A DNA stretch of 64,000 nt. Source: Nakamurella leprariae. GTDB taxonomy: Bacteria; Actinomycetota; Actinomycetes; Mycobacteriales; Nakamurellaceae. The number at the start of each line of letters is the position of its first letter. Within the stretch, counting starts at the first letter, position 1. This document shows, piece by piece, positions 15,407 through 24,654 of this stretch. The stretch spans positions 124,001 to 188,000 of the forward strand of contig NZ_JAERWK010000015.1 of assembly GCF_016918035.1 (NCBI RefSeq), in the 5' to 3' direction. The position numbers and the translations under genes were made by a program. The notes beneath the pieces were generated by a model. The model was not told the DNA's origin. It made no database searches and was given only the letters and a program-made list of their open reading frames with translations.

Positions 15407-16582
15407 TCATCGCGTGCGCAGCCCGGCTTGGATCATGAGCGGCAGCACCTCGTCGCCGAAGTACTTCATCTCCTCGTTGTAGTCGATCATGCCCATGATC
15501 ATGCCGCCCATGCCCGCATCGTGGAGCTGCCGCAGCCCGTCCACGACCTGCTCGGGCGTGCCCACCAGGGGGTAGCCGCCCCAACCGGCGATGAACCGTT
15601 CGGACATCTCGCGGGCGTGGTCGAAGGACTGGCTGGCGCCGGACAGCGCGATCTTGATGACGTTGCCGGCGGCTCCCCAGTCGCCCTGGTCGACCACGTT
15701 CTGGAAGTCCCGCTTCGCCTCCTCCTCGGTGTCCCGGCAGACCACGAGTCCGTAGGTCATCACGTTGATGTCCCGCTGGTACTGGTCGCGTGCCGTGTTC
15801 CGCACCATCGACGTGTAGGCGGCGATGTTCTCGATCGTGTCCAGCGAGGCGAAGTTGATGTCGACGTTCCGCGCTGAGAAGTCGACGCCCGACTTGGAGT
15901 TCCCGGCGTTGATGAGCGCGGGCCGTGGATCCTGGTAGGGCTTGGGGTAGGCCTCGACGTCGCGGCCGGAGAAGAACTCGTCGTCGACGTCGAACGAGCC
16001 CTCCTCGGTCCACAGCCGGTTGACGTAGTCGATCCACGCCTGCCCGAAGGCGTACCGCTGGTCGTGCTCGCGCTGCTCACCCCCGAACATCTCCATCTCC
16101 GGCGGCACCCAGCCCATGACCAGGTTCAGGCCGAACCGTCCGTGCGAGATCCGATCGATCGTGGTCGCCTGCTTGGCAGCGACGATCGGGTGCACCGTCG
16201 GCAGGTGCGAAGTGGCGCAGACGGCGATGTTCTCGGTGGCCTGGGAGATCCCGGCCGCCCAGGTGTAGGTCTCGAAGCAGTTGCCGTTGAAGTTCGTCGA
16301 ACCGCCGAACCCCTTCCAGCGGGCGACGGGGACGAGCGCCTCGAACCCGAGCGCGTCGGCGCGTTGCGCGATGGCCAGCGTGTGCTCCCACGTCGCCTCG
16401 TACGTCGTCTCGGCGTGCGACATGATCAGCCCGTACGAACAGTTCGTCCCGAACAGCCCGAGTTTCATCGGCTGGTCGTTGAACAGCGGATTGGTGCGGC
16501 GACGGTCTTCCACGGGGTGCGTCTCCGTGGTGGGTCGAGGATCGGTGGGGGCGAGTCCGAGTCGCTCGTTGGCGGTGGTCAC
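15407..16582 (-). CDS. LLM-class flavin-dependent monooxygenase
   Basis: 391-residue luciferase-like (alpha/beta)8 oxygenase using reduced FMN. Characteristic segments are KLGLFGTNCSYGLIMSHAET at the first strand, HLPTVHPIVAAKQATTIDRI, and GRFGLNLVMGWVPPEMEMFG; the overall pattern is close to RutA/DszA-type two-component monooxygenases, with the C-terminal GYPLVGTPEQVVDGL typical of the family. No flavin reductase is adjacent, so FMNH2 must come from elsewhere. The start is GTG 16582 with AAGGAGA upstream. It is last in a one-strand catabolic cluster; its product probably feeds the aldehyde dehydrogenase upstream. RutA proper is unlikely because no other rut genes are present. Confidence 0.88.
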   Translation of the reverse strand: MTTANERLGLAPTDPRPTTETHPVEDRRRTNPLFNDQPMKLGLFGTNCSYGLIMSHAETTYEATWEHTLAIAQRADALGFEALVPVARWKGFGGSTNFNGNCFETYTWAAGISQATENIAVCATSHLPTVHPIVAAKQATTIDRISHGRFGLNLVMGWVPPEMEMFGGEQREHDQRYAFGQAWIDYVNRLWTEEGSFDVDDEFFSGRDVEAYPKPYQDPRPALINAGNSKSGVDFSARNVDINFASLDTIENIAAYTSMVRNTARDQYQRDINVMTYGLVVCRDTEEEAKRDFQNVVDQGDWGAAGNVIKIALSGASQSFDHAREMSERFIAGWGGYPLVGTPEQVVDGLRQLHDAGMGGMIMGMIDYNEEMKYFGDEVLPLMIQAGLRTR

Positions 16583-16721
16583 GGCTGTCTCCTTCGTGCC
16601 GCCGGGCTCTCGCCGGCGCGCGGGTCGTCAAGGACGCAGGTCGGGCCGGCCTCGGGCGAGCCGGCCAAGCTGGTGCAGTGGTCCGGAGGTGCAGCAGAGC
16701 GGCAGTCGGTGCGACCGCGGA

Positions 16722-18233
16722 TCAGCCGAGCTGGAAGGGATCGCGGGTCCCACCGGTGAGTTCGACGAATACCGACTTGTTCTCGGTGTACTCGTCGAGA
16801 GCCTGGATGCCGTTCTCCCGTCCGATGCCGCTGGCGCCGAAGCCGCCGAACGGCATGTTGGGGGCGATGACCCGGTAGGCGTTGATCCAGATGGTGCCGG
16901 CTCGCAGCTTCGCGGCGACCCGGTGCGCCCGGTGCACGTCCTTGGTCCACACCGCGCCGGCCAGGCCGTAGGGCGTGTCGTTGGCCAGCCGGAGCGCCTC
17001 GTCCTCGTCGGTGAAGGTGTAGGCGGCCAGCACCGGCCCGAACACCTCCTCCTTGACGATGGTGTTCTCGGGACCGACACCGGTCACCACGGTGGGCTTG
17101 ACGAACAGACCGCCCAGTTCACCGGCCGGCTCCCCGCCGCAGGCGAAGGTCGCGCCCTCGGCCCGCGCCCCGTCCAGGTAGGACAGCACCTTGTGGAACT
17201 GGGGCTCGTTGGCCACCGGTCCCATCTCGGTGTCGGCCTGCGTGGGGTCGCCGAGCTTGATGGCGTTCGCCCGGGCGGCCACCTTCTCCACCAGCGCGTC
17301 GTGCACGTCGGCGTGCACGATGAGGCGGGAACCGGCCATGCAGGTCTGCCCGGTGGCGGCGAACACCCCGGCGACCAGTCCGTTGGCCGCGGCGTCCAGA
17401 TCGGCGTCCGGGAAGACGATCTGCGGGCTCTTGCCGCCGAGTTCCAGGGTGACCCGGTTGAGGTTGGCCCCGGCTGCCTGCGCCACCCGGGCACCGGTCG
17501 CCGACGACCCGGTGAACGCGACCTTGTCGATGCCGCGGTGCCCGGCCAGCGACTCACCCGTGGAGCGGTCCAGACCGGTGACCACGTTGAACACGCCGTC
17601 GGGCAGACCGGCTTCGTGCAGCACCTCGGCGAAGGCGACGGTGGAGGCCGGTGAGTGCTCCGACGGTTTGACCACGCAGGTGTTGCCCGCGGCCAGCAAC
17701 GGAGCGAGCTTGAAGGTGAGCAGCAGCAGCGGTGAGTTCCAAGGCGTGATGCAGCCGATGACGCCGACCGGCTCACGCGTGGTGTAGCAGAAGTAGTTCG
17801 GGTTGACCGGAGGGACGGTCCGTCCCTCGATCTTGTCGGCCAGACCCGCGAAGTACCAGTAGTACTGCGGCAGACCCTTGAGCTGACCGAGCATCTCGCG
17901 GAGCAGCTTGCCGGAGTCGTTGACCTCCAGCAGGGCCAGTCGTTCCGCGTTGGCCAGGATGGCGTCTCCGCACCGCCGCAGCACGGCGGCCCGGGCGAAG
18001 CCGGTCATCGCGCCCCACTCGCCCTCGAAGGCGCGCCGGGCGGCTGTCACGGCGAGGTCGACGTCATCGGGACTGCCGTCGGCCAACTCGGCCCACGGCC
18101 GTCCCAGATACGGGTTGAGCGAGGTGAAGGTGCGGCCCGAGCTGGCCGGGACCGACCGGCCGTCGATGAACAGGCCGAACCGTTCGAGGTCAGCGTCGGT
18201 CCCGGCCTGCCGGGCACTGGTGGTGGTCGTCAT
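16722..18233 (-). CDS. NAD(P)-dependent aldehyde dehydrogenase
   Basis: 503 residues, full-length ALDH superfamily. It shows the N-x-x-x-F/L active-site strand ITPWNSPLLLL, the cofactor motif FTGSSATG, the general base Glu in LELGGKSP and the nucleophile Cys in GQTCMAGSR. It oxidises an aldehyde to an acid, and by position the substrate is the product of the neighbouring monooxygenase. The ATG at 18233 has AAGGAG nine bases ahead. The upstream 180 bp separates it from the AraC regulator, which is probably its activator. Substrate range is not evident. Confidence 0.93.
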   Translation of the reverse strand: MTTTTSARQAGTDADLERFGLFIDGRSVPASSGRTFTSLNPYLGRPWAELADGSPDDVDLAVTAARRAFEGEWGAMTGFARAAVLRRCGDAILANAERLALLEVNDSGKLLREMLGQLKGLPQYYWYFAGLADKIEGRTVPPVNPNYFCYTTREPVGVIGCITPWNSPLLLLTFKLAPLLAAGNTCVVKPSEHSPASTVAFAEVLHEAGLPDGVFNVVTGLDRSTGESLAGHRGIDKVAFTGSSATGARVAQAAGANLNRVTLELGGKSPQIVFPDADLDAAANGLVAGVFAATGQTCMAGSRLIVHADVHDALVEKVAARANAIKLGDPTQADTEMGPVANEPQFHKVLSYLDGARAEGATFACGGEPAGELGGLFVKPTVVTGVGPENTIVKEEVFGPVLAAYTFTDEDEALRLANDTPYGLAGAVWTKDVHRAHRVAAKLRAGTIWINAYRVIAPNMPFGGFGASGIGRENGIQALDEYTENKSVFVELTGGTRDPFQLG

Positions 18234-18410
18234 CGGCCGACTCCTTCGTCGTCTGAGATGTTCGCCAGAATGCTTGCGACTGCTCCGATCTGGGGTCTCA
18301 GTCGGACCGCTCCGTCGCTGCGTCACACGCTAGGGAGTTCGCTGATGGCGGGCCATCCCCGGAGCGCGGACCCGTGACCGGGCAGCGCCGACTCGCGGTG
18401 CGCAGCCCGG

Positions 18411-19442
18411 TCAGTGGCGCAGCGTGGCGCTCGGCAGCTCTCCGAAGCGCTCGCGGTACTGCTGCGCGAAGCGGCTCTGGTGCAGGAAGCCCCAGCGGGA
18501 GGCGATGTCGACGACACGCACCTCCATCGGATCGCTGCGCAGCAGCTCGGCCCGGACGTGGTCCAGGCGTAGTCGCCGCAAGTAGCTCATGCAGCTCTCG
18601 CCGAAAGTCTGCTGGAAGGAGGCGTGCAGGGTCCGCACGCTCATGCAGCCGACGCGCGCGAGCTCCGTCGGCGTGAGCGCCTCGTCGGCGTTGGCTTCCA
18701 TGTACTCGATGACGGGGGCCAACCGGCCGTGCCGAGCCGGCGCGACCGGGGCGGCGAGCGCGTCGGTGAACTGGTGCCGCCCTGCGTGCAGGAGCTGGGT
18801 CATGACGAACGCCTCCAGCTGCTCGCGGGCCAGTGGCATGTCGGCCAGACCGCCGGGCCGGTCGAGCTCGCTGGCCAGGAACCGCACCGCGCTGAGCAGG
18901 GTCTGGCCGGTGGGCGAGCGCAGGTCGAGGCCGAACTCGAAGTCGATGACCTGCGCCACCGAGCGGCCCAGCAGGTCGCCGAGGTGCTGCTCCAGGCTGG
19001 TCCGCGGGATCTTGAGGATCAGCTGTTCAGCGTCGTGACTCCATCGAACCGTGTTGCGCTGCAGCGGGTTCAGCACCACCCCGCTCCGTCCCGCTGCGGT
19101 GGCGGCACGGGTGCCGTCGGTCCGGGATGCCTCCGTGCTGCCGGCCACGGTCAGATTCACGTGATAGCAGTCGACGGTCGGCGGCATCACCAGCTGCGTG
19201 GGCGCCTGGTAGGTCAGGAAGCCGAGGGTGAAGCGGTGGTCGTTCACCGCGTTCAAGGTCATGTCGATGCGGTCGTCCGCCGCCGTCAGCTCGTGCTCGA
19301 GGTAGATCCGGGTGACGGCGTCGCGGGCTTCCTCGAGATCGGCGGTGCCCAACACCGGGAAGTGGGCGAGCCACACCTGTGGCCCGACATCAGTGCCGGT
19401 CCATGGCGCCACCTCGGGCCTCGGCTCCGTGCTGATGGGCAC
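18411..19442 (-). CDS. AraC/XylS-family transcriptional activator
   Basis: 343 residues. The N-terminal half is an AraC_binding_2-type ligand domain (RFTLGFLTYQAPTQLVMPPT); the C-terminal 100 residues carry the two HTH motifs (TPTELARVGCMSVRTLHASF and VVDIASRWGFLHQSRFAQQY) and the closing RFGELPSATLR. The start is GTG 19442, chosen for AGGAGG seven bases upstream; the open frame continues back but with no site. It lies within the catabolic cluster and most likely activates it in response to its substrate. Confidence 0.9.
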   Translation of the reverse strand: MPISTEPRPEVAPWTGTDVGPQVWLAHFPVLGTADLEEARDAVTRIYLEHELTAADDRIDMTLNAVNDHRFTLGFLTYQAPTQLVMPPTVDCYHVNLTVAGSTEASRTDGTRAATAAGRSGVVLNPLQRNTVRWSHDAEQLILKIPRTSLEQHLGDLLGRSVAQVIDFEFGLDLRSPTGQTLLSAVRFLASELDRPGGLADMPLAREQLEAFVMTQLLHAGRHQFTDALAAPVAPARHGRLAPVIEYMEANADEALTPTELARVGCMSVRTLHASFQQTFGESCMSYLRRLRLDHVRAELLRSDPMEVRVVDIASRWGFLHQSRFAQQYRERFGELPSATLRH

Positions 19443-19607
19443 CTGACGCCTCCTGGGTACCTCGTGGAGGGCGACGGTGCCCTCGGAGTCGGGTGCCGGT
19501 CCACGAGCGTGGCCGCCTGTGGCGCCGGACACAGTGCATGACGGTAGGCCCGCCGAGTGTCGCCGCCTAGCCTTCCAGCGCGGTCGGATGTCCGCCGAGT
19601 GCAGACG

Positions 19608-20570
19608 TCACGACCGCGGCCGACCTCGCGGGCGCGACCGGCCCCCCGCCCGCAGCAGATTGCTCGATCCGGGGTGACCGACGAGTTCCTCGGCCAGACC
19701 GGCCGCGGCCAGCGCCGCATCCAGGTCGATGCCGGTGTCGACGCCGCTGTCGCCCAGGAGCAGAGCGAGTTCCTCGGTGGCGATGTTGCCACTCGCCCCC
19801 GGCGCGAACGGACACCCACCCAACCCACCGGTCGAGGCGTCGAGGCTGGTGACGCCGGCCGTGACGGCCGCCCAGGCACACGCCAGGCCGGCGCCACGGG
19901 TGTTGTGGAAGTGGGCGCCGACGTCGACGGCGGGCACCGCGGCCCGGACGGCATCCAGCAGGTCGATCACCCGACCCGGAGTGGCCGTGCCGATGGTGTC
20001 GCCCAGACACAGCCGGTCGGCGCCCAGCTCGACGGCTCGCGCACAGAGCTCGGCCGTCCGGACGACCGGTGTCCGGCCGTCGAACGGGCAGTCCCAGGCG
20101 GTGGCCACGATGACCTCACAACGACCGCCGGCCTCGTGCGCTGCGGCCGCCACCTCGGCCACGGCGGCCAAGGCGTCGGCCGTGGGACGCCGCACGTTGG
20201 CCAGGCTGTGGCCGTCGGCGGCCGACACCACGTACTCGAGTTCGGTGAACCCGGCGGCGAGCGCCCGCCGGGCCCCCGCGAGGTTGGGCACCAGCGCCGA
20301 CCAGGAGATGGGCGGACTGCCGGCGGCGCGCCCGGCATCGATCTCCTGGACGACCTCCGCGACCGCAGCAGCGTCGGCCATGGCCGGCACCGCCGTCGGG
20401 GAGACGAACGCAGTGGCCTCGATCCGCCGGACGCCCGTCCGGGCCAATGCCTGCAGGAGTTGCCGCTTGGCCGCCGTGGAGATCGGTGCCTCGATCTGCA
20501 ACCCGTCCCGCGGCCCGACCTCGCGGATGTCCACCGCCGTCGGCACCGCCGGGCGCTGCTCGCCGGTCAC
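19608..20570 (-). CDS. Hydroxymethylglutaryl-CoA lyase-like enzyme
   Basis: 320-residue DRE-TIM metallolyase. Shown by the N-terminal REVGPRDGLQ, the metal-binding HFHNTRG, and the C-terminal active-site loop GGLGGCPFAPGASGN with the catalytic Cys. The family cleaves HMG-CoA to acetyl-CoA and acetoacetate, and some members act on related 3-hydroxy-3-methyl acyl-CoAs. The start GTG 20570 overlaps the TGA of the CoA-transferase (GTGA), so the two act in sequence: activation then cleavage. The C-terminus ends in an Arg/Gly/Pro-rich tail of about 15 residues. Whether HMG-CoA itself is the substrate is open. Confidence 0.9.
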   Translation of the reverse strand: MTGEQRPAVPTAVDIREVGPRDGLQIEAPISTAAKRQLLQALARTGVRRIEATAFVSPTAVPAMADAAAVAEVVQEIDAGRAAGSPPISWSALVPNLAGARRALAAGFTELEYVVSAADGHSLANVRRPTADALAAVAEVAAAAHEAGGRCEVIVATAWDCPFDGRTPVVRTAELCARAVELGADRLCLGDTIGTATPGRVIDLLDAVRAAVPAVDVGAHFHNTRGAGLACAWAAVTAGVTSLDASTGGLGGCPFAPGASGNIATEELALLLGDSGVDTGIDLDAALAAAGLAEELVGHPGSSNLLRAGGRSRPRGRPRS

Positions 20571-21814
20571 ACCACACCCTCCGCAGTGAGCTCTGCCAGT
20601 TCGGGTTCCGTCATGCCCAGCAGCTCGCCGTAGACCGGCTCGTTGTGACAGCCCGGCCGCGGCGGTCCCGCCCACCGGACGGCTCCCGGGGTCGCCGACA
20701 GGACCGGCACGACACCGGGTCCCAGGACGTCGATGTCGATCCGGTCGTCGTGGTGCGGTACCAGCATGCCCCGGGCCCGGAACTGCGGGTCGGCCACCAC
20801 CTCGGCCACCGTGTTCACCCGACCGCACACCACGCCAGCAGCGTCCAACCGTGCCAGCAATGCATCGGCGTCCAGGGAGGCCGCCCAGCCGGCCACGACG
20901 ACATCCAGCTCGTCCTGGTTGCGACCTCGGGCGACGTGGTCGGCGAAGCGCGCGTCGTCGGCCAGCTCGGGTTCGTCGAACGCCGCGCACAGCCGTCGGA
21001 ACAACGAGTCCTGGTTGGCCGCGATGACGACCCAGCAGCCGTCGGCCGAGCGGTACAGGTTCGACGGGGCGACGCCCTCGAGCCGGGTGCCCGAGGGGCG
21101 TCGAACCACTCCGCCGAGGTCGTAGTCCGGCACCGTCGACTCGAGCACGGCCAGGCAGGACTCGGTGAGCGCGACGTCCACCACCTGACCACGACCGGTG
21201 CGACCGCGAGCGATCAGCGCAGCGAGGACGCCCTGGGCAGCGAACATCCCGCCCAGCGAATCGCCCAACGACACAGCCAGTCGCGGTGGGGCCTGGCCGG
21301 GGAAGCCGTTGATGTGACGCAGCCCGCTCACCGCCTCGGCCACGGAGGCGTACCCGGGCCGGCGGGCCGACGGACCCGTCTGCCCGTAGCCGGACACTCG
21401 GGCCAGCACGATGCCCGGATTGCGAGCGGCGAGCTGCTCGAAGCCCAGGTTCCACCGCTCCAGGGTTCCCGGTCGGAAGCTCTCGATCACGACGTCGGCC
21501 CGCTCGACCAGGCGCAGGAACACCTCCTGTCCGCGCGGCTGCCGCAGGTCCAGGGTGATGCAGCGCTTGTTCCGGGCATGCACCGTCCAGAACACGTGGT
21601 GCCCGTCGCGCTCAGCCTGTCCCCAGGTGCGCAGCGGGTCCGGACGGTCCGGTGCCTCGATCTTCACCACATCCGCGCCGAGGTCGCCGAGCAGGCGACC
21701 GGCGAACGGACCGGCGATGAGGGTCCCGATCTCGAGCACCCGGATGCCGTCGAGGGCTCCCGGTGTCGGCCGGGCGATCCTGGTGGATCCGGGTTCGAGG
21801 GTGGCGGAAGCCAT
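20567..21814 (-). CDS. CaiB/BaiF (family III) CoA-transferase
   Basis: 415 residues with the family III fold signature: GIRVLEIGTLIAGPFAGRLL, the CoA-contact VVKIEAPDRPDPLR, and the catalytic Asp in SLGDSLGG. It moves CoA from a donor such as succinyl-CoA to a carboxylate. Coupled by GTGA to an HMG-CoA-lyase-like gene, it could act like succinyl-CoA:hydroxymethylglutarate CoA-transferases (SUGCT is in this family), but the acceptor is inferred only from context. The start is ATG 21814; no clear ribosome site is seen. It is the first gene of the pair; upstream DNA to 22048 holds no gene. Confidence 0.9.
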   Translation of the reverse strand: MASATLEPGSTRIARPTPGALDGIRVLEIGTLIAGPFAGRLLGDLGADVVKIEAPDRPDPLRTWGQAERDGHHVFWTVHARNKRCITLDLRQPRGQEVFLRLVERADVVIESFRPGTLERWNLGFEQLAARNPGIVLARVSGYGQTGPSARRPGYASVAEAVSGLRHINGFPGQAPPRLAVSLGDSLGGMFAAQGVLAALIARGRTGRGQVVDVALTESCLAVLESTVPDYDLGGVVRRPSGTRLEGVAPSNLYRSADGCWVVIAANQDSLFRRLCAAFDEPELADDARFADHVARGRNQDELDVVVAGWAASLDADALLARLDAAGVVCGRVNTVAEVVADPQFRARGMLVPHHDDRIDIDVLGPGVVPVLSATPGAVRWAGPPRPGCHNEPVYGELLGMTEPELAELTAEGVV

Positions 21815-21918
21815 GTCAGGGACGCTACGGGCGCCACAGGAGCTCCGGCTATCCGCACAGTGTCGTCGGTCATCCGTTCACGGAAACCCCTGCGCTCACC
21901 CACCTGCCGGCCGATGAC

Positions 21919-21936
21919 GGTACCGGTACCGGTACC
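21919..21936. repeat. Triple GGTACC tandem repeat
   Basis: (GGTACC)x3, itself palindromic, in the 230-bp intergenic region between the CoA-transferase start and the DUF1707 stop. It could be part of the promoter of the CoA-transferase operon or simple slippage sequence; nothing else is recognised in this gap. Confidence 0.5.
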
Positions 21937-22048
21937 GGCGGGTCGGGTGCCGGATCGGTCCACCACGGCGAGCGGTGTGCCGTGGGTGAGCAGCCGCAGT
22001 GCTCCGTGTCGAGCGGCGAGTCGGCGACCAGCTCCGACAGCACGCCGG

Positions 22049-22633
22049 TCAGTCGCGGCGCAGCACCACCGTCGTCCAGTCCGCGTTGCCGCGGATGTCC
22101 AGCACCGGGCCACCCGGGGCGGTCGGCGGACCGGCCTTGTCCTTGACACCCGACAGGGAGCCGCCGGTGAAGCCGTCGGTCCGGGCGGCCATCGCATCGC
22201 CGAGCCGGATCTTGACGGTGGTCCACGACGCCTGGACGTCGATGACGCACCCGGTCAGAGGCACCAGCGCCTGCCGCAGGTCGAGATCGGCAGTGCCCAT
22301 CGAACCGCTGATGATCAGCCGGGCCGGCAGCTGCCACTCGCCGCGTTTCTTGACGGTGGTCCAGGAGACGTCCATGGTCTCGGCCGGCCCGAGCGCCGCG
22401 CCCAGGGCGGTGTTCGGGACGGCTGGAGCGAAGAACGCTGCGCCGGCCGGCAGGTCGGCCAGCGCCGGCCGCAGGTCACCGCGCATCTTGGCCGCGTACA
22501 CCGTGCGCGACCGCTCCTCGAACTCCCGCAGGTCCAGATATCCGCCGCCGACCGCGTCGTGCAGCATGGCGATGGCCATCTCGCGCTCGCGGTCGCCGAT
22601 GCGGATCGCGTCCGGGTTGTCGGCGTGACTCAT
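22049..22633 (-). CDS. DUF1707 (SHOCT-like) domain protein
   Basis: 194 residues. The N-terminal DUF1707 helix pair is clear: IRIGDREREMAIAMLHDAVG and LDLREFEERSRTVYAAKMRG. The C-terminal half is a beta-rich cell-wall-active-antibiotics-response-type domain (DLDLRQALVPLTGCVIDVQA, VLDIRGNADWTTVVLRR) of the kind that follows DUF1707 in actinomycetes and in LiaF-like proteins. No membrane segment is seen. The start ATG 22633 follows from the domain beginning. Function is unknown, possibly envelope-stress related. The 260 bp upstream of it contain no convincing gene. Confidence 0.85.
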   Translation of the reverse strand: MSHADNPDAIRIGDREREMAIAMLHDAVGGGYLDLREFEERSRTVYAAKMRGDLRPALADLPAGAAFFAPAVPNTALGAALGPAETMDVSWTTVKKRGEWQLPARLIISGSMGTADLDLRQALVPLTGCVIDVQASWTTVKIRLGDAMAARTDGFTGGSLSGVKDKAGPPTAPGGPVLDIRGNADWTTVVLRRD

Positions 22634-22894
22634 CCGCCGATCGTATCGAGGTGGACCCGCCCGTCCTCCGGGCCGTTGAACCCGGACCGCGCCGACCGCA
22701 GCGTCACCCGACGTGGAGCCCACGAGCTCCCCGCCCCGATCACCGCCGACTCGGCGGGGGGACGCATGCGCGGGTCCCGATCGCCGCCGAGATCATGGTC
22801 GCCGGGGTGGTGATCGCCGGCTGTTCAGGGGCGTCAACGGTGCGCCGACCGACATCGACCGGGCACGTCGTCATCACGCCGAAGTCCTGACCGG

Positions 22895-23521
22895 TCAGTT
22901 TCCCAGCGCCGGGTCTGGGGCGAACTGGGCCAGCGCGACCTGGCGGGCGGTCTCGACCTCCTGCGCCGAGGCGCCGCCCATGGCGGCAGCGTCGGCCCAC
23001 AGCGCGACCGACTGGCGCGAGAACTGGATCATCTTGGGCGAGTTGATCGCCTGCACGGGGTCACCTTCGGCGCGCCCGTCGATGAAACGGGCCAGGCCGA
23101 CCAGCGCCCCGTCCCACCCCGGTCCGACGTACAGGGCGCCGGCCGTGCTGCCGGCCACCGTGACTGGGACGGTGTGGTCCAGCACCAGCTCGGTCCGGTC
23201 GCCGGCGAGCTCGTGCATGGTCACCGTCACCACGCTGGATGCGTCGCCGAAGGTGACGCGGAACGTCCGCGGCGGATCGCACTGCTCGATGTCGCCGCCG
23301 GCGTTGCCCTGCAGGTCGAAATGGCCGCCCTCGCGGAAGTCGCCGGAGATCGGCATGAACCACCGGGAGATGAGGTCTGGGTCGGTGACGGCGTGCCAGA
23401 GGTCGTGCGTCTCCGCGGCGAACGGCCGGCGCAGGGTGACCCGCACCAGCTCGCCGGCGTCGCTCGACTCCCGGGACACGTGGCGGTGTACGTCGGCCAG
23501 TTCGACGATGTACTCGTTCAC
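22895..23521 (-). CDS. SRPBCC/AHSA1-family protein
   Basis: 208-residue START-like ligand-binding fold: VTLRRPFAAETHDLWHAVTD, DLISRWFMPISGDFREGGHF and RTFRVTFGDASSVVTVTM are the usual AHSA1 strand-helix blocks, and WDGALVGLARFIDG is the C-terminal helix. Such proteins bind hydrophobic ligands or, in operons with ArsR genes, act in stress responses; there is no ArsR neighbour here. The GTG at 23521 has GGAGGAAG five bases before it. The C-terminal 40 residues are an extra helical extension. It is divergent from the dehydrogenase gene at 23710. Confidence 0.85.
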   Translation of the reverse strand: MNEYIVELADVHRHVSRESSDAGELVRVTLRRPFAAETHDLWHAVTDPDLISRWFMPISGDFREGGHFDLQGNAGGDIEQCDPPRTFRVTFGDASSVVTVTMHELAGDRTELVLDHTVPVTVAGSTAGALYVGPGWDGALVGLARFIDGRAEGDPVQAINSPKMIQFSRQSVALWADAAAMGGASAQEVETARQVALAQFAPDPALGN

Positions 23522-23709
23522 GTGCTTCCTCCGGGCGGTCGGAACGGCTGCCCGGGCCGGGGAACGACCGCACGCCGGGCGACGTGTCGTCGGCAACCTA
23601 CCCAGCGTCCGGGTGAGATTCCCGTGTCCTGCCGTTCGGTGGCCGGGCGCGCCGGGTGAGTCGGAGGCCCGTGCTTGGGCACCCAGCAGGCCCGGCGACA
23701 ATCCCTGAC

Positions 23710-24597
23710 ATGTCGACGACGCCCGAGCCACCCACGTCCCTCCCGGCCACCGAGGTCGCCCCGACCTGCATCTGCGTGCTCGGCGCCGGGATCATGGGTG
23801 CCGGCATCGCCGACGTCTTCGCCCGGGCCGGGCATGCCGTCACCGTCTTCGACGCCGACCGTGAGCGGGCGGAGGTGGTCGCCGAGCAGCTGCCCGGAGT
23901 CGCGGCGGCCGACAGCATCGAGGCGGCGGTGCGCGACGTCGAGGTGATCGTCGAGGCCGTCACCGAGAACCTCGCGATCAAGGAACCGCTGCTGCGGCAG
24001 ATCGGCGAGCTCAACCCGACCGCGATCATCGCGTCGAACACGTCGACCTACCAGCCGTCCGAGTTGCAGCCCGGCGTGCCGAACCCGGGCCGGGTGCTGG
24101 TCGCCCACTTCTTCAACCCGGCCGAGGTGGTGCCCCTGGTCGAGGTGGTGCCGGCGCCCGACACCGACCCGGCGCTGGCCGATCGGGTCGTCGCGCTGCT
24201 GCGCCACGCCGGCAAGGTGGCGGTGCTGCTGCGACGCGAGTCGGTGGGCTTCGTGGCCAATCGGCTGCAGGCCGCGCTGGTCCGCGAGGCGCTGCACCTG
24301 GTCGACGAGGGCGTGGTCGGGGTGGCCGCGCTCGACGCCATCGTCACCAGCGGGATCGGCCCACGGTGGGCGCTGGCCGGTCCGATGGCCATCGCCGACA
24401 TGGGCGGGTTGGACACCTGGGCGGCGGTGACCGCGCGCATCTTCCCGACCCTGGACGACGCCCAGCGGGCGCCGCGGCTGGACGCGTTGGTCGCGCAGGA
24501 CAAGCTCGGCAGCAAGAACGGTGCGGGTCTGTACGACCCGGCGGACCACGACGTGGCCACCTACCAGCGGGAACTGCGCGAGCTGTTCGGGCGCTGA
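23710..24597 (+). CDS. 3-hydroxyacyl-CoA dehydrogenase
   Basis: 295-residue NAD-binding dehydrogenase of beta-oxidation type. N-terminal Rossmann motif VLGAGIMGAGIADVFARAG, then VEAVTENLAIKEPLLRQI and IIASNTSTY, the catalytic His in VAHFFNPAEVVPLVEVV, and the C-terminal helical domain GFVANRLQAALVREALHLVD. It oxidises 3-hydroxyacyl-CoA to 3-ketoacyl-CoA; the family also contains L-gulonate and related acid dehydrogenases, which remain possible as no thiolase is adjacent. Start ATG 23710, by alignment; no good ribosome site. The 3' end is followed by a strong hairpin terminator. Confidence 0.88.
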   Translation: MSTTPEPPTSLPATEVAPTCICVLGAGIMGAGIADVFARAGHAVTVFDADRERAEVVAEQLPGVAAADSIEAAVRDVEVIVEAVTENLAIKEPLLRQIGELNPTAIIASNTSTYQPSELQPGVPNPGRVLVAHFFNPAEVVPLVEVVPAPDTDPALADRVVALLRHAGKVAVLLRRESVGFVANRLQAALVREALHLVDEGVVGVAALDAIVTSGIGPRWALAGPMAIADMGGLDTWAAVTARIFPTLDDAQRAPRLDALVAQDKLGSKNGAGLYDPADHDVATYQRELRELFGR

Positions 24598-24608
24598 CAC
24601 GCCGCGAA

Positions 24609-24641
24609 CCGCGGGCATCCGGAGCGGCCGGATGCCCGCGG
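24609..24641. terminator. Bidirectional hairpin terminator
   Basis: Perfect 14-bp stem CCGCGGGCATCCGG/CCGGATGCCCGCGG with a five-base loop, placed between the convergent 3-hydroxyacyl-CoA dehydrogenase and chaplin-like genes; it can serve both strands. Confidence 0.8.
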
Positions 24642-24654
24642 CGCGGTCAGCGGA

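Noticed and set aside
22794-22890. A tiny lipoprotein-like peptide (MVAGVVIAGCSG with lipobox IAGC)
   Set aside because: Only about 31 residues, no ribosome site and no continuing mature domain; perhaps a fragment, not supported as a gene.
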